Shown: positions 7,318 through 15,675, numbered from the stretch's first letter. The stretch: DNA of 21,318 nt from an uncultured bacterium (GCA_959020415.1 CAUERX010000025.1:1-21318), one strand, 5' to 3'. Notes: generated by a model from the letters alone, not told the origin. Translations and numbers: made by a program.

Positions 7318-9120
7318 TTAGTTTTCATCATCCATACTTAACACAGCTAGGAAGGCTTCTTGTGGTACTTCAACATTTCCTACCATTTTCATTCGTTTCT
7401 TTCCTTCTTTTTGTTTCTCTAATAATTTACGTTTTCTAGAAACATCGCCACCATAACATTTGGCTAAAACGTTTTTGCGCATCGCTTTAATATCAGCTCT
7501 GGCGATAGCTTTACTACCAATAACTGCTTGAATTGGAACTTCAAACATCTGTCTTGGTATTTGTTTTCTTAAAGCTTCGACTATGTTTCTACCGCGTTTA
7601 TAAGCAAAATCTTTATGAACTATTAAACTTAAGGCATCAACTATTTCTCCATTTAGTAAAATGTCCATTTTAACTAAATCACTTTCTTTATAGCCAATTA
7701 GTTCATAGTCAAATGATGCATATCCTCTGGTTGCTCCTTTTAATTTATCAAAAAAGTCGTACACAATTTCTGATAATGGTATTTCATAGTGAATGTTAAC
7801 TCTTGTTTGGTCTAAGTATTCCATACTTACATAGTTACCACGCTTATTTTGACATAGTTCCATAATTGGGCCAATATAAGTACTTGGAACGAGTATATTA
7901 GTTTTAATATAAGGTTCTTCTATTTTGCTTATTCTCTGTCTTTCAGGCATTTTAACTGGACTATCGATGTTAATAATTGAACCATCGGTTTTAGTTATTT
8001 TATAAATAACTGATGGACTGGTAGCAATTAATTCAATACCAAATTCTCTTTCAATACGTTCTAAAGTAATTTCCATATGAAGCAATCCTAAGAAACCGCC
8101 TCTAAATCCGAAGCCTAAAGCTTTTGAAGTTTCTGGTTCAAACTCTAAAGCAGCATCATTTAATTTTAATTTATCTAGGGCCTCTCTTAAATCAGGATAT
8201 TTACTCGACTCTAATGGATATAGTCCGCAGAATACCATTGGTTTCATTGGTTTATATCCTGGAAGGCTTTCAGTTGCAGGATCTTCTGCTTGTGTAATGG
8301 TATCTCCAACTTTAATGTCACGAATACTTTTAATGCTTCCACAAATATAACCTACTTCACCGGTGACTAACTCATTTTTACTACTTTCTTTTGGATTACT
8401 AATACCAAGCTCTACAGCTTCATGAATGGCACCTGTAGCCATCATTTTAATTTTATCTTTAACTTTAACTTTGCCATTAACGATTTTAACTAAAGCTACT
8501 ACTCCTTTGTAAGGGTCAAAGTAACTATCAAAGACTAAGGCTTGAAGCTTATTATTAATATTACCCTCTGGAGCGGGAATTCTTTCCACAATAGCGTCAA
8601 CTAAATCTTTAATTCCTTCTCCTGTTTTGGCACTAGTAAGAATAATTTCTTCATCTTTAAAACCAAGGGTATCGATAAGTTCTTTTTTTACTTTAGGAAT
8701 ATCTGCATTTGGTAAATCAATTTTATTAATGACTGGAATTATTTCTAAATCATTTTCTAAAGCTAAGTAAACGTTAGCTAAGGTCTGTGCTTCAATTCCT
8801 TGAGCGGCATCGACTACTAAAACAGCACCTTCACAAGCAGCTAAGCTACGTGATACTTCGTAGGAAAAATCGACGTGTCCAGGTGTGTCAATTAAATGAA
8901 GAATATAATCTTCATTTTTATATTCATAATCTAATTGAACAGCATTTAATTTTATGGTAATGCCACGTTCTCTTTCGATATCCATACTATCTAATAATTG
9001 GTCTTGCATTTCCCTTTCGGTAATGGCGCCCGTTAATTCTAATATTCTATCTGCAATTGTACTTTTGCCATGGTCAATATGAGCGATTATAGAAAAGTTT
9101 CTAATGTTTTCTTGTTTCAT
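7318..9120 (-). CDS. lepA: Elongation factor 4 (LepA)
   Basis: LepA is a translational GTPase that acts on stalled or mistranslocated ribosomes. The 600 residues follow the family closely: FSIIAHIDHGKST (G1), ERGITIK (switch I), LIDTPGHVDFSYEV (G3), VINKIDLPNAD (G4), TSAKTGEGI (G5), then EF-G-like domains and the LepA-specific C-terminal domain with GGDVSRKRKLLEKQKEGKKR. Length is normal. AAGGTGA precedes the ATG by 7 nt. It is the first gene of a unit lepA - hypothetical - hemW, with only 16 nt to the next start. Confidence 0.98.
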   Translation of the reverse strand: MKQENIRNFSIIAHIDHGKSTIADRILELTGAITEREMQDQLLDSMDIERERGITIKLNAVQLDYEYKNEDYILHLIDTPGHVDFSYEVSRSLAACEGAVLVVDAAQGIEAQTLANVYLALENDLEIIPVINKIDLPNADIPKVKKELIDTLGFKDEEIILTSAKTGEGIKDLVDAIVERIPAPEGNINNKLQALVFDSYFDPYKGVVALVKIVNGKVKVKDKIKMMATGAIHEAVELGISNPKESSKNELVTGEVGYICGSIKSIRDIKVGDTITQAEDPATESLPGYKPMKPMVFCGLYPLESSKYPDLREALDKLKLNDAALEFEPETSKALGFGFRGGFLGLLHMEITLERIEREFGIELIATSPSVIYKITKTDGSIINIDSPVKMPERQRISKIEEPYIKTNILVPSTYIGPIMELCQNKRGNYVSMEYLDQTRVNIHYEIPLSEIVYDFFDKLKGATRGYASFDYELIGYKESDLVKMDILLNGEIVDALSLIVHKDFAYKRGRNIVEALRKQIPRQMFEVPIQAVIGSKAIARADIKAMRKNVLAKCYGGDVSRKRKLLEKQKEGKKRMKMVGNVEVPQEAFLAVLSMDDEN

Positions 9121-9138
9121 GTTTCTTCACCTTTTTTA

Positions 9139-9147
9139 ATTATATCA
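9139..9147 (-). promoter_or_regulatory. Extended -10 promoter of lepA
   Basis: The minus strand reads TGATATAAT (9147 to 9139), an extended -10 (TG-n-TATAAT), 19 nt before the lepA ATG. The -35 position is only a T-run, as expected for extended -10 promoters. Confidence 0.55.
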
Positions 9148-9159
9148 TTTTTATCAAAA

Positions 9160-9180
9160 TAAAAAAACTCTTATGAGTTT
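9160..9180 (-). terminator. Terminator after the first pilin-like gene
   Basis: On the minus strand AAACTC (9180 to 9175), loop ATAA, GAGTTT (9170 to 9165), then TTTTATTTT. The stop codon lies in the loop. The hairpin separates this gene from lepA. Confidence 0.7.
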
Positions 9181-9581
9181 CTTTGGCATTTTAACTCCCC
9201 ATTTGGCGATTTACTACAAATGTATTTATCGTATTTTAATTCAATAACACTAACACTTCCATTAGGGTTAATTGTAATTCTTCCTCCAACTGGCAATCTT
9301 CCGCTTTTAGTTATTTTCTCTTTAGCATTTATTTTTTTAGTTCCAAGATAAATATTATATCCATCTTTATTATATTTAACAGTAAACGGTAAGGTTATTT
9401 CTTGGTTTAAACTTTCATTAGTGTATAGAACTTTGACACTATCAATACTACCATAAACACTAGACTTAATTCCTGATAGCTGGGCATCATATATAGTCTT
9501 TTGAACAATGGGAAAAATTAGACATGCAATAATGCCTATTAAAGCAATGATAAAGATGTTCTCCACTGTCTTATTACTCAT
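9171..9581 (-). CDS. Type IV pilin-like protein without a prepilin peptidase motif
   Basis: A 136-residue protein with one N-terminal membrane helix (about 8-27, NIFIIALIGIIACLIFPIVQ) followed by a small extracellular domain. It is a paralogue of the neighbouring pilin: GIKSSVYGSIDSVKVLYTNE here matches GAKDKTWGAIDAVKLAYTQS there, and both end in a K-Y-x-C...C loop (YICSKSPNGELKC). It lacks the usual G-F-T-L-x-E cleavage site, so it may stay uncleaved as a membrane anchor or minor subunit, or be degenerate. A weak GAGGG ribosome binding site and a -10 TATAAT (9598 to 9593) lie upstream. Role in a pilus or competence-like filament is inferred; no pilus assembly genes are in the window. Confidence 0.65.
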   Translation of the reverse strand: MSNKTVENIFIIALIGIIACLIFPIVQKTIYDAQLSGIKSSVYGSIDSVKVLYTNESLNQEITLPFTVKYNKDGYNIYLGTKKINAKEKITKSGRLPVGGRITINPNGSVSVIELKYDKYICSKSPNGELKCQRNS

Positions 9582-9631
9582 ATTATCCCTCTATTATAAT
9601 GTTATCACAACGGGTATTCATTGACAAGAAA

Positions 9632-9653
9632 AAACTTAGGATATAATCCTAAG
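9632..9653 (-). terminator. Terminator after the second pilin-like gene
   Basis: On the minus strand CTTAGGAT (9653 to 9646) pairs with ATCCTAAG (9642 to 9635) across a 3-nt loop and is followed by TTTTTTC. The pilin stop codon is within the first arm. Confidence 0.82.
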
Positions 9654-10107
9654 ATGCTTTATATGTACAACTATCGGAGTTTTTACAACAAGTTACATCA
9701 GTACCATCTGTGTTAGTAGTACAAGCATATTTACCATTTCCAGTAAACACTAAATCTTTCGCAGTAATGACACCAGTAGTCGTATCAATTGATATAGACC
9801 CTTTTGATGGATGTTCTCCGCTCATTGTTGCTTTTCTTCCAAGCACAGTCTCACTATCATCAGCAGTTTTGCTTGTAAATGTCACCTTTGGATTATCAAC
9901 GACATCGTGATTATCAATAGTTTGAGACTGAGTATATGCTAGTTTAACTGCATCAATAGCTCCCCAGGTTTTATCTTTAGCACCTTCTAAACGTGAGTTA
10001 TTAATAACATTTAAAATCGCAGGTGTAGTAACTAAGGCAACAATAGCTAAAATAATGATAACGGCTAACAATTCAACCAACGTAAACCCCTTCATTTTAT
10101 CTTTCAT
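9649..10107 (-). CDS. Type IV pilin-like protein with a canonical prepilin motif
   Basis: A 152-residue prepilin. MKDKMKGFTLVELLAVIIIL holds the class III signal: a basic leader, G7^F8 as the peptidase site and Glu12 at mature position 5. The hydrophobic helix runs to about residue 34. The C-terminal domain is Thr/Asp-rich and ends with a Cys cluster (YACTTNTDGTDVTCCKNSDSC), likely one or two disulfides. It resembles ComGC/PulG-type pseudopilins. AGGAGGTG lies 6 nt before the first ATG and supports that start. It is monocistronic between its own promoter and terminator. The partner peptidase, ATPase and platform proteins are not visible here. Confidence 0.85.
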   Translation of the reverse strand: MKDKMKGFTLVELLAVIIILAIVALVTTPAILNVINNSRLEGAKDKTWGAIDAVKLAYTQSQTIDNHDVVDNPKVTFTSKTADDSETVLGRKATMSGEHPSKGSISIDTTTGVITAKDLVFTGNGKYACTTNTDGTDVTCCKNSDSCTYKAS

Positions 10108-10139
10108 CTATTTCACCTCCTCACCTTGCTACTGTAATA

Positions 10140-10168
10140 AATATAACATAATTTTTTTTAAAAATCAA
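10140..10168 (-). promoter_or_regulatory. Promoter of the prepilin gene
   Basis: -35 TTGATT (10168 to 10163), 17-nt spacer, -10 TATATT (10145 to 10140) with TG one base upstream. It lies between valS and the prepilin. I see no strong terminator after valS, so some read-through is possible. Confidence 0.6.
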
Positions 10169-10200
10169 TTAGTTTTAATTATTATTGTCGGATTTTGTGT

Positions 10201-12726
10201 CTAGTTTATTTTAACAAAAATGACTTCTAGTTCCTTTTGCTCTTTTTCAAGATTAGCCTTTTCCTCTTCAACAATTTTTTCTGGAGCTTTTTTAACATAA
10301 TTCTCATTGGATAATAATTTCTTTCTTCTAGAAATTGAAGCTTCCAAGCGTTCTTTCTCGCGATATAAATTTTCTAATTCAGCTGTTTTTCCTGCTTTTC
10401 CATCATAATATAAATGAACTAAATCATCTTGAAAGTTAATTGTAACTATATCTAAATTTGTATAATCGTTAGTAGTACTTACTTTTAACAATTTATTTAA
10501 AATAGATTGGTTGTCTTTTAGAATTGCATTTTCATATTTTAAATAAATTTCTTTAGCGCTGTTTTCTAATTTTATTTTTCTAATTTTTTTAATTAATTCA
10601 ATAATATCATCCATATTCTTTGTTTCATTAAAATTAAAGTCTTTATTATAGTCTGGATATTTTGAAACCATTATTGATTCTTCAGTATCTGGAAGTTTTG
10701 TATAAATTTCTTCGGTAACAAAAGGCATAAATGGATGAAGCATTTTTAGAATTGATTTTAAAACGTGAACTAAAACAGTTTTGGAAGTATCGTCCATATT
10801 TATTTTAGAAAGTTCAATATACCAATCGCAGAAATCATTCCAAATAAAACTATAAAGTTCAGAACCAACAATATTAAATTCGTATTTATCCATATGTTTA
10901 GTAACGGTCTTAATTGTTTCATTTAATTTATTTAAAATCCACTTGTCAGATAGTTTCAAATTTTCTAAATTATATTGATAGTCTTCGATGTTCATTAAAA
11001 CATATCTTGAAGCGTTCCATAATTTATTAATGAAATTCCATGTTGATTTCATTTTTTCCATATCGAATTTTAAATCGGTACCGCTGGCTGCACTAGTGGT
11101 TAAATAAAATCTTAATGAATCGGCACCGTATTCATCAATTATATCCATAGGGTCAACCACATTACCTAAAGATTTACTCATTTTTGTTCCTTCTTTATCA
11201 CGGATAAGTCCATGAATTAAGCAATCTTTAAATGGTCTTTGCTTTGTAAATTCTAATCCTTGAAATACCATACGATTTACCCAGAAAGGAATAATATCAT
11301 ATCCAGTGACTAAAACGTTGTTAGGATAATATCTTTCAAGCATTTCTGTTTTTTCAGGCCAACCTAAAGCACTAAATGGCCATAGTGCAGATGAAAACCA
11401 AGTGTCTAAAACATCTTCATCTTGAATCCAGCCATCGCCTTCCGGCGCTTCTAGGCCAACATATACTTCTTCATTTTTATACCAAGCAGGAATGCGATGC
11501 CCCCACCACAACTGTCTAGAAATACACCAGTCATAGGTTATTTCCATCCAATGTTTCATAGTTTTTTCATATCTTTCAGGGACAAAATTTACTTTTGCAT
11601 CTTTATCTTCTTGATTTTTTAATACTTGATCAGCTAATGGTCGCATTTTAACAAACCATTGTTTTGAAAGCAAAGGTTCAACAACGGCATTACTTCTTTC
11701 AGAGTGCCCCACTGAATGAACAATTTCTTCAATTTCAATTAATAAATCTTTATCTTTTAATTCCTCTACTAGTTTCTCACGACATTCATATCGGTTTAAG
11801 CCATTATATTTTAACGCTTTTTCATTCATTGTCGCATCTGGGTTCATAATGACTACTCTTTCTAGATTATGTCTTACACCAACCTCAAAATCATTTGGAT
11901 CGTGAGCCGGAGTAATTTTAACTACACCAGTTCCTTTTTCCATATCTGCGTGCTCATCGGCAACAATTGGAATTAATTTATTCACAAGTGGTAAAATAAC
12001 ATTCTTACCAATTAGGTGTTTATACCTTTCATCTTCTGGATTAACAGCAACTGCCGTATCTCCAAATAAGGTCTCAGGTCTAGTGGTCGCAACTTCTAAA
12101 TATTCTTCACTATCTTCTAAAAAGTATTTTAAATGGTAAAAAGCTCCTGGCTCATCTTTATAAATTACTTCTTCATTTGATAGCGCAGTCATTTGAACTG
12201 GATCCCAATTTATAATTCGTTCTCCACGATAAATTAATCCTTTTTTGTATAATTCAACAAAAACATAGTTAACAGCTCTTGACAAACCCTCATCTAAAGT
12301 AAATCTTTCTTTTGAATAATCTAGGGAATGACCTAGTTTAGCCCACTGGTTATGAATATTTTCAGCATATTCTTCTTTCCATGACCAAGCGGCTTTTAGC
12401 CATTCTTCTCGCTCCATTTCTCTTGGATTAATTCCCTGTTCTCTTAATCTCTTGTCAACTTTAGCTTGAGTAGCAATACCTGCGTGATCCATTCCTGGTA
12501 GCCATAAGGCATCATACCCTTGCATTCTTTTAAATCTTATCATAATATCTTGTAAAGTAGTATCCCAAGCATGACCTATGTGTAATTTACCAGTAACGTT
12601 AGGTGGCGGAATAACTATAGCATATGGTTTTAAAGATGTGTCCCCACTTGCAAAATAACCTTTACTTTTCCAATTATCATATTTCCCTGTTTCTACTTTT
12701 AAATGGTCATATTTTTTGTCTAACAT
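10201..12726 (-). CDS. valS: Valyl-tRNA synthetase
   Basis: ValS charges tRNA-Val. The 841 residues contain the class I HIGH motif in PPNVTGKLHIGHAWD (about 38-52), the editing (CP1) domain with TTRPETLFGDTAVAVNPED, the tryptophan-rich WCISRQLWWGHRIPAW, the KMSKS motif in GTKMSKSLGNVVDP (about 515-528), an anticodon-binding region with WNASRYV, and a C-terminal coiled coil of about 65 residues ending VIFVKIN. It is somewhat shorter than the 880-residue Bacillus enzyme. Its ATG overlaps the stop of the upstream HD gene (ATGTTAG), so the two are coupled, and both lie behind a valine T-box leader. Confidence 0.98.
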   Translation of the reverse strand: MLDKKYDHLKVETGKYDNWKSKGYFASGDTSLKPYAIVIPPPNVTGKLHIGHAWDTTLQDIMIRFKRMQGYDALWLPGMDHAGIATQAKVDKRLREQGINPREMEREEWLKAAWSWKEEYAENIHNQWAKLGHSLDYSKERFTLDEGLSRAVNYVFVELYKKGLIYRGERIINWDPVQMTALSNEEVIYKDEPGAFYHLKYFLEDSEEYLEVATTRPETLFGDTAVAVNPEDERYKHLIGKNVILPLVNKLIPIVADEHADMEKGTGVVKITPAHDPNDFEVGVRHNLERVVIMNPDATMNEKALKYNGLNRYECREKLVEELKDKDLLIEIEEIVHSVGHSERSNAVVEPLLSKQWFVKMRPLADQVLKNQEDKDAKVNFVPERYEKTMKHWMEITYDWCISRQLWWGHRIPAWYKNEEVYVGLEAPEGDGWIQDEDVLDTWFSSALWPFSALGWPEKTEMLERYYPNNVLVTGYDIIPFWVNRMVFQGLEFTKQRPFKDCLIHGLIRDKEGTKMSKSLGNVVDPMDIIDEYGADSLRFYLTTSAASGTDLKFDMEKMKSTWNFINKLWNASRYVLMNIEDYQYNLENLKLSDKWILNKLNETIKTVTKHMDKYEFNIVGSELYSFIWNDFCDWYIELSKINMDDTSKTVLVHVLKSILKMLHPFMPFVTEEIYTKLPDTEESIMVSKYPDYNKDFNFNETKNMDDIIELIKKIRKIKLENSAKEIYLKYENAILKDNQSILNKLLKVSTTNDYTNLDIVTINFQDDLVHLYYDGKAGKTAELENLYREKERLEASISRRKKLLSNENYVKKAPEKIVEEEKANLEKEQKELEVIFVKIN

Positions 12727-13454
12727 TTTTTATCCTCCTTTATTTTACTATCAATATATTTTTTTATTTCTTCAAAATATTGTTTGAATTTTTCTTTATC
12801 TTTTATTTTTTCGAATATTTTATCTATTAATTTATTATCTTTTAAATAATTAAATGAATAATTGAAATTAAGGTCATAGATATAACCTAAAGTATATATA
12901 ATACCATCTGATCCATTTTTTAAATCTTTATGATTAATTAAATGGTGATTTTCAAAATCTTGCTTTACTTTTTTACTTATTTCTTCACTATCTTCATCAA
13001 ATGCGTGTTCGCCTGTTGCATAAATATAAAAAATATCAACTTTGTCAGCATCTCTTATAACTTTACATAGATCCTTATTGTGATCTGATAATGTTTCTGG
13101 AACTTTTAATTTGTTATGATATTTAATACCATCAAATATTTCATCAAAATCTCTAAAATTAGACCAAAATTTCATTATTTCACCGTTATAAAATAATTTT
13201 TCAATCGAATAATCAGCGTGGTCGATTGATGTCGAATCATTGAAGGTCTTATATTCAGTCCACTGGGGAAAGCGACCATAATCATGAAGTAATCCAATAA
13301 CTTCGGCAATTTTAATATCGTTTTCACTGTATCCAGTTTTTTCAGCAATTTCTTTACATAATTTTTGGACTCTTAGTGAGTGGTTATATTTCCTTTTAAT
13401 AGCTTTATCACTCATATCGTAATTACTGACATATTTTTTAAATTCTTCGTTCAT
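12720..13454 (-). CDS. HD-domain phosphohydrolase co-transcribed with valS
   Basis: A 244-residue soluble protein of the HD superfamily. Ligand-like residues are His25 (KYNHSLRV), His57-Asp58 (GLLHDYGRF), His79 (SIDHADYS), His113 (KYHNK) and Asp135 or Asp137 (VIRDADKVD). GRFPQW follows the HD pair, as in several bacterial HD hydrolases of unknown substrate. The C-terminal 60 residues are Lys/Ile/Tyr-rich and helical. It is the first gene after the T-box and overlaps valS by 7 nt, so its expression should rise when charged tRNA-Val falls. AAGGAGAG precedes the ATG. The link to valine or nucleotide metabolism is inference. Confidence 0.8.
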   Translation of the reverse strand: MNEEFKKYVSNYDMSDKAIKRKYNHSLRVQKLCKEIAEKTGYSENDIKIAEVIGLLHDYGRFPQWTEYKTFNDSTSIDHADYSIEKLFYNGEIMKFWSNFRDFDEIFDGIKYHNKLKVPETLSDHNKDLCKVIRDADKVDIFYIYATGEHAFDEDSEEISKKVKQDFENHHLINHKDLKNGSDGIIYTLGYIYDLNFNYSFNYLKDNKLIDKIFEKIKDKEKFKQYFEEIKKYIDSKIKEDKKC

Positions 13455-13472
13455 TTTAACTCTCCTTAATAT

Positions 13473-13504
13473 AAAAAATCACAGCCTTAGATAAGGACGT
13501 GATT
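13473..13504 (-). terminator. T-box regulated terminator
   Basis: On the minus strand AATCAC-GT-CCTT, short loop, AAGG-CT-GTGATT, then TTTT. Its 5' arm lies directly after the T-box ACCACG sequence, as in T-box attenuators where the terminator competes with the antiterminator. Confidence 0.85.
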
Positions 13505-13688
13505 GACGTGGTACCACCTTAATTTGTAAGTAAATACTTACCTTAAACATTTAACGCATGTATACGGAATACCTTAACTATTCAGGCATCAACTCCCAAG
13601 CTACCTTCAATGGCCTTTTTATCAGTTTCCACCAAACACTGACTCTCTTTAAAAAAGATTCCATTTACTCTTCCTGTTCTTCGTTTTT
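13473..13688 (-). promoter_or_regulatory. Valine T-box riboswitch leader
   Basis: This leader of about 215 nt senses uncharged tRNA and controls the HD gene and valS. It has the T-box core AAGGTGGTACCACG (13520 to 13507), a loop-E type AGTA/GAA pair in stem I, a distal GGTGG, and the terminator at 13504-13473. In the specifier loop, TGAAGGTAGC places GTA (Val) at 13604 to 13602; a one-base shift would read GGT (Gly). The base after TGG in the core is U, which pairs with discriminator A73. tRNA-Val normally has A73 and bacterial tRNA-Gly has U73, so valine is favoured, as the downstream valS also suggests. Confidence 0.9.
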
Positions 13689-13693
13689 TTATA

Positions 13694-13721
13694 ATTATAA
13701 CACTTTGATTTAATTTGTCAA
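13694..13721 (-). promoter_or_regulatory. Promoter of the T-box / HD / valS operon
   Basis: -35 TTGACA (13721 to 13716), 16-nt spacer, -10 TATAAT (13699 to 13694) with TG one base upstream. Both hexamers are perfect consensus. It abuts the stop codon of the LamG-type gene. Confidence 0.82.
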
Positions 13722-14504
13722 TTAATATATTTGATATTTAGCATTATCTATTTCTAAATTATTTAAGATATCTTCCTCTGAAATATCAGTAGTATAAATA
13801 ACGAAACTATAAAGTTCCCCTTTAAAGAAGTTAATACTGCTACGTCCAATAACAAAGTCATCATCTAAAAAGTTTATATTACCAGTAATCTGTTTTTCAC
13901 CAACTCTAACACCATCAACATAAACAAATATTCCTACATTTCCTTTCATGATAACTGTGATTTGAGAAACTTTATTTATTTTGGCTTGTGGTACAGCTAC
14001 ACACGCTTCAGCACCATTAACAGTATAATAGCAAACGTTAATTCCGCTTCCTGTCGTATAAGCCGTAAGTCCTTGTTTATTAATTTGATCATATGAGCCC
14101 CACAAATTATAACCAGCTGTAAAATCAGTGATTTTAAAAACAGTTGAAAAGGTTATGTTCTGACCTAATTCTTTTTGATTAAAATGGGTGTTGACAAATG
14201 AATTGGCACCATCAAATATTAAATGATTAGTACTATGTGTAACAGCAGCTGTAGTGGCATCGTGTTTATTACCACTTTGATCCTTCCATACGTTGTCATA
14301 TGGTTCTTGTAAACCGTCATACATAGCAAAAATTTGATCAGCTTTGGCATAACCTGTTTCGACGTTTGTCAAAGCATTTTCTTTTAGTTTATCCATGCTT
14401 AATTTACGACTACCTAAAATAGCTAAGGTACTCATCATTATAACAAGAAATAAAGCAAGCATTCCATATAATAATGCGGATGAAATAAATCCTTTTTCTT
14501 TCAT
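13722..14504 (-). CDS. Pilin-like anchored protein with a LamG/concanavalin A-like domain
   Basis: A 260-residue protein. The start MKEKGFISSALLYGML, followed by a hydrophobic run to about residue 30, looks like a prepilin leader (basic, G5^F6), though the usual Glu at mature position 5 is missing. After a helical linker, residues from about 60 form a LamG-like jelly-roll fold: NVWKDQSGNKHDATT, HLIFDGANSFVNTH, NITFSTVFKITD, a middle with VYVDGVRVGEKQITGN, and FVIGRSSINFFKGELYSFVIY. Such domains often bind glycans or surface ligands. AAGGAGGG precedes the ATG. No own terminator is visible; the stop abuts the valS operon promoter. A filament-tip or surface role is inferred. Confidence 0.7.
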   Translation of the reverse strand: MKEKGFISSALLYGMLALFLVIMMSTLAILGSRKLSMDKLKENALTNVETGYAKADQIFAMYDGLQEPYDNVWKDQSGNKHDATTAAVTHSTNHLIFDGANSFVNTHFNQKELGQNITFSTVFKITDFTAGYNLWGSYDQINKQGLTAYTTGSGINVCYYTVNGAEACVAVPQAKINKVSQITVIMKGNVGIFVYVDGVRVGEKQITGNINFLDDDFVIGRSSINFFKGELYSFVIYTTDISEEDILNNLEIDNAKYQIY

Positions 14505-14528
14505 ACTTGCCCTCCTTATCTTAATACA

Positions 14529-14557
14529 ATTATATAATAATTTGTTTTTGATAGCAA
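14529..14557 (-). promoter_or_regulatory. Promoter of the LamG-type gene
   Basis: -35 TTGCTA (14557 to 14552), 17-nt spacer, -10 TATAAT (14534 to 14529), about 20 nt before the ribosome binding site. Confidence 0.65.
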
Positions 14558-14577
14558 GGCTGATATTAATTTTTATA

Positions 14578-14612
14578 CAAAAAATAGACCTTTGTCATTA
14601 CTTGGTCTATTT
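14578..14612 (-). terminator. Terminator ending the ysxE-like operon
   Basis: AAATAGACC and GGTCTATTT form perfect 9-bp arms (14582-14590 and 14604-14612). On the minus strand the second arm runs into TTTTTTG. It lies 190 nt past the ysxE-like stop, so the operon transcript appears to run antisense through the small plus-strand gene. Confidence 0.75.
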
Positions 14613-14642
14613 AACTTACATACATTATACTAGGTGATAGGT

Positions 14643-14819
14643 ATGAATAGAGGTTGGTGGTGTGGCCGCGGTAAATGGTGTATATTTGGTTTGGTAAGTG
14701 TAATTCTATTATTCTATCAAATAATTATAACGTTATTTATCATCACACGATTTAATGTTTTCTTGCTTTTCCTTTTCATTATTTGTGCTTTTCTTTCTTT
14801 TTTTAAACTGTTTTGGTAA
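14643..14819 (+). CDS. Small membrane protein with a Trp/Cys-rich N-terminus
   Basis: A 58-residue protein: MNRGWWCGRGKWC, then two hydrophobic segments (about 14-35 and 38-56) ending KLFW. I do not recognise a family. AGGTGA (14632-14637) stands 5 nt before the ATG at 14643, which decides against the in-frame GTG at 14634. A possible -10 TATACT (14626-14631) directly follows the terminator hairpin. The 3' end overlaps the oppositely oriented ysxE-like gene by 17 nt. The ribosome binding site supports a real gene, but short hydrophobic frames are common in AT-rich DNA, so some doubt remains. Confidence 0.5.
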   Translation: MNRGWWCGRGKWCIFGLVSVILLFYQIIITLFIITRFNVFLLFLFIICAFLSFFKLFW

Positions 14820-15675
14820 TATACTGCGATTTAAAAATAGTATCTATTTCACGGCTGATTTTTTGACAAGTGTTATACTCTGAATCATTGAATTCAATAA
14901 TATCAGGAAGACTTATTAAAATGAAAAATAATTCTTTTTCATCTTCCGTTAAAGGATAATGATTCTCATATTCGCGAAGTACATCAGAAAACTCAAAATC
15001 TAAAGCGTGGTTTTTGTATAATTTATATAAATCAAAAACCGGGCTACCAATCTTAGCTTTATCCCAACTAATTAAATAAGAATTTTCGTTTCTTATGAAA
15101 TGATCTAATTTTAGATTATTATGCAAAACAACATTACGTTGTTTTCTTTTTTCTTTAACCAACTTATGCCATTTCTCTAGACGATCTTTACAACTATCAA
15201 TTGTTTGATAAATGGTGGTTATATTGCGCGCTAGCAAAAATTCACTAGGGCTCATATAAACCTTGTTTTCAATAACGGTTATTAAATCTGTATAGTAACC
15301 ATATAAATAATTTATATTATTGTCTAAATCTTCATACATTTGTTCATAATCGTTAACATCAACCTCTTTATAGTGGGTTGTTTTACTATGTAAAAGCGAC
15401 ACTAATAAAATCATGTCTAAAATCTTTTGCTCTTTAGGAATATCTAAGTCTTCTAAATATTCTGTTATTTGATAATCATCATCTAAGGGATCATTAACAA
15501 TCCTTGGCATATAATCAAAACTTCTGGTTCTTAAATAATCAAATATACCTGGATTTAATTTTTTATCTTTATAAACATATCTTCCAGAATTAGTATCGAC
15601 AATGTTTACGCTTCCAACTTTTTCATACCTGTTTGGCACTAAAGAATATTTTTTTAATGCCTCATTAATTTTCAT
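14803..15675 (-). CDS. ysxE: YsxE/CotS-type spore-coat kinase-like protein, probable pseudokinase
   Basis: A 290-residue protein with the aminoglycoside-phosphotransferase fold of the CotS/YsxE spore-coat family. The N-lobe has GRYVYKDKKL and YQITEYLED. The catalytic region is VVLHNNLKLDHFIRNENSYL followed by ISWDKAKIGSPVFDLYKLY. In active members this reads H-x-D-x-x-x-x-N and then D-W-D; here the catalytic Asp is Asn, the Asn is His and the metal Asp is Ser, so phosphotransfer is unlikely. It follows a SpoVID-like gene, as ysxE follows spoVID next to valS in Bacillus. I chose the ATG at 15675, which overlaps the spoVID stop, over a TTG at 15687. A scaffold role in coat assembly is inferred. 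Confidence 0.78.
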   Translation of the reverse strand: MKINEALKKYSLVPNRYEKVGSVNIVDTNSGRYVYKDKKLNPGIFDYLRTRSFDYMPRIVNDPLDDDYQITEYLEDLDIPKEQKILDMILLVSLLHSKTTHYKEVDVNDYEQMYEDLDNNINYLYGYYTDLITVIENKVYMSPSEFLLARNITTIYQTIDSCKDRLEKWHKLVKEKRKQRNVVLHNNLKLDHFIRNENSYLISWDKAKIGSPVFDLYKLYKNHALDFEFSDVLREYENHYPLTEDEKELFFILISLPDIIEFNDSEYNTCQKISREIDTIFKSQYITKTV

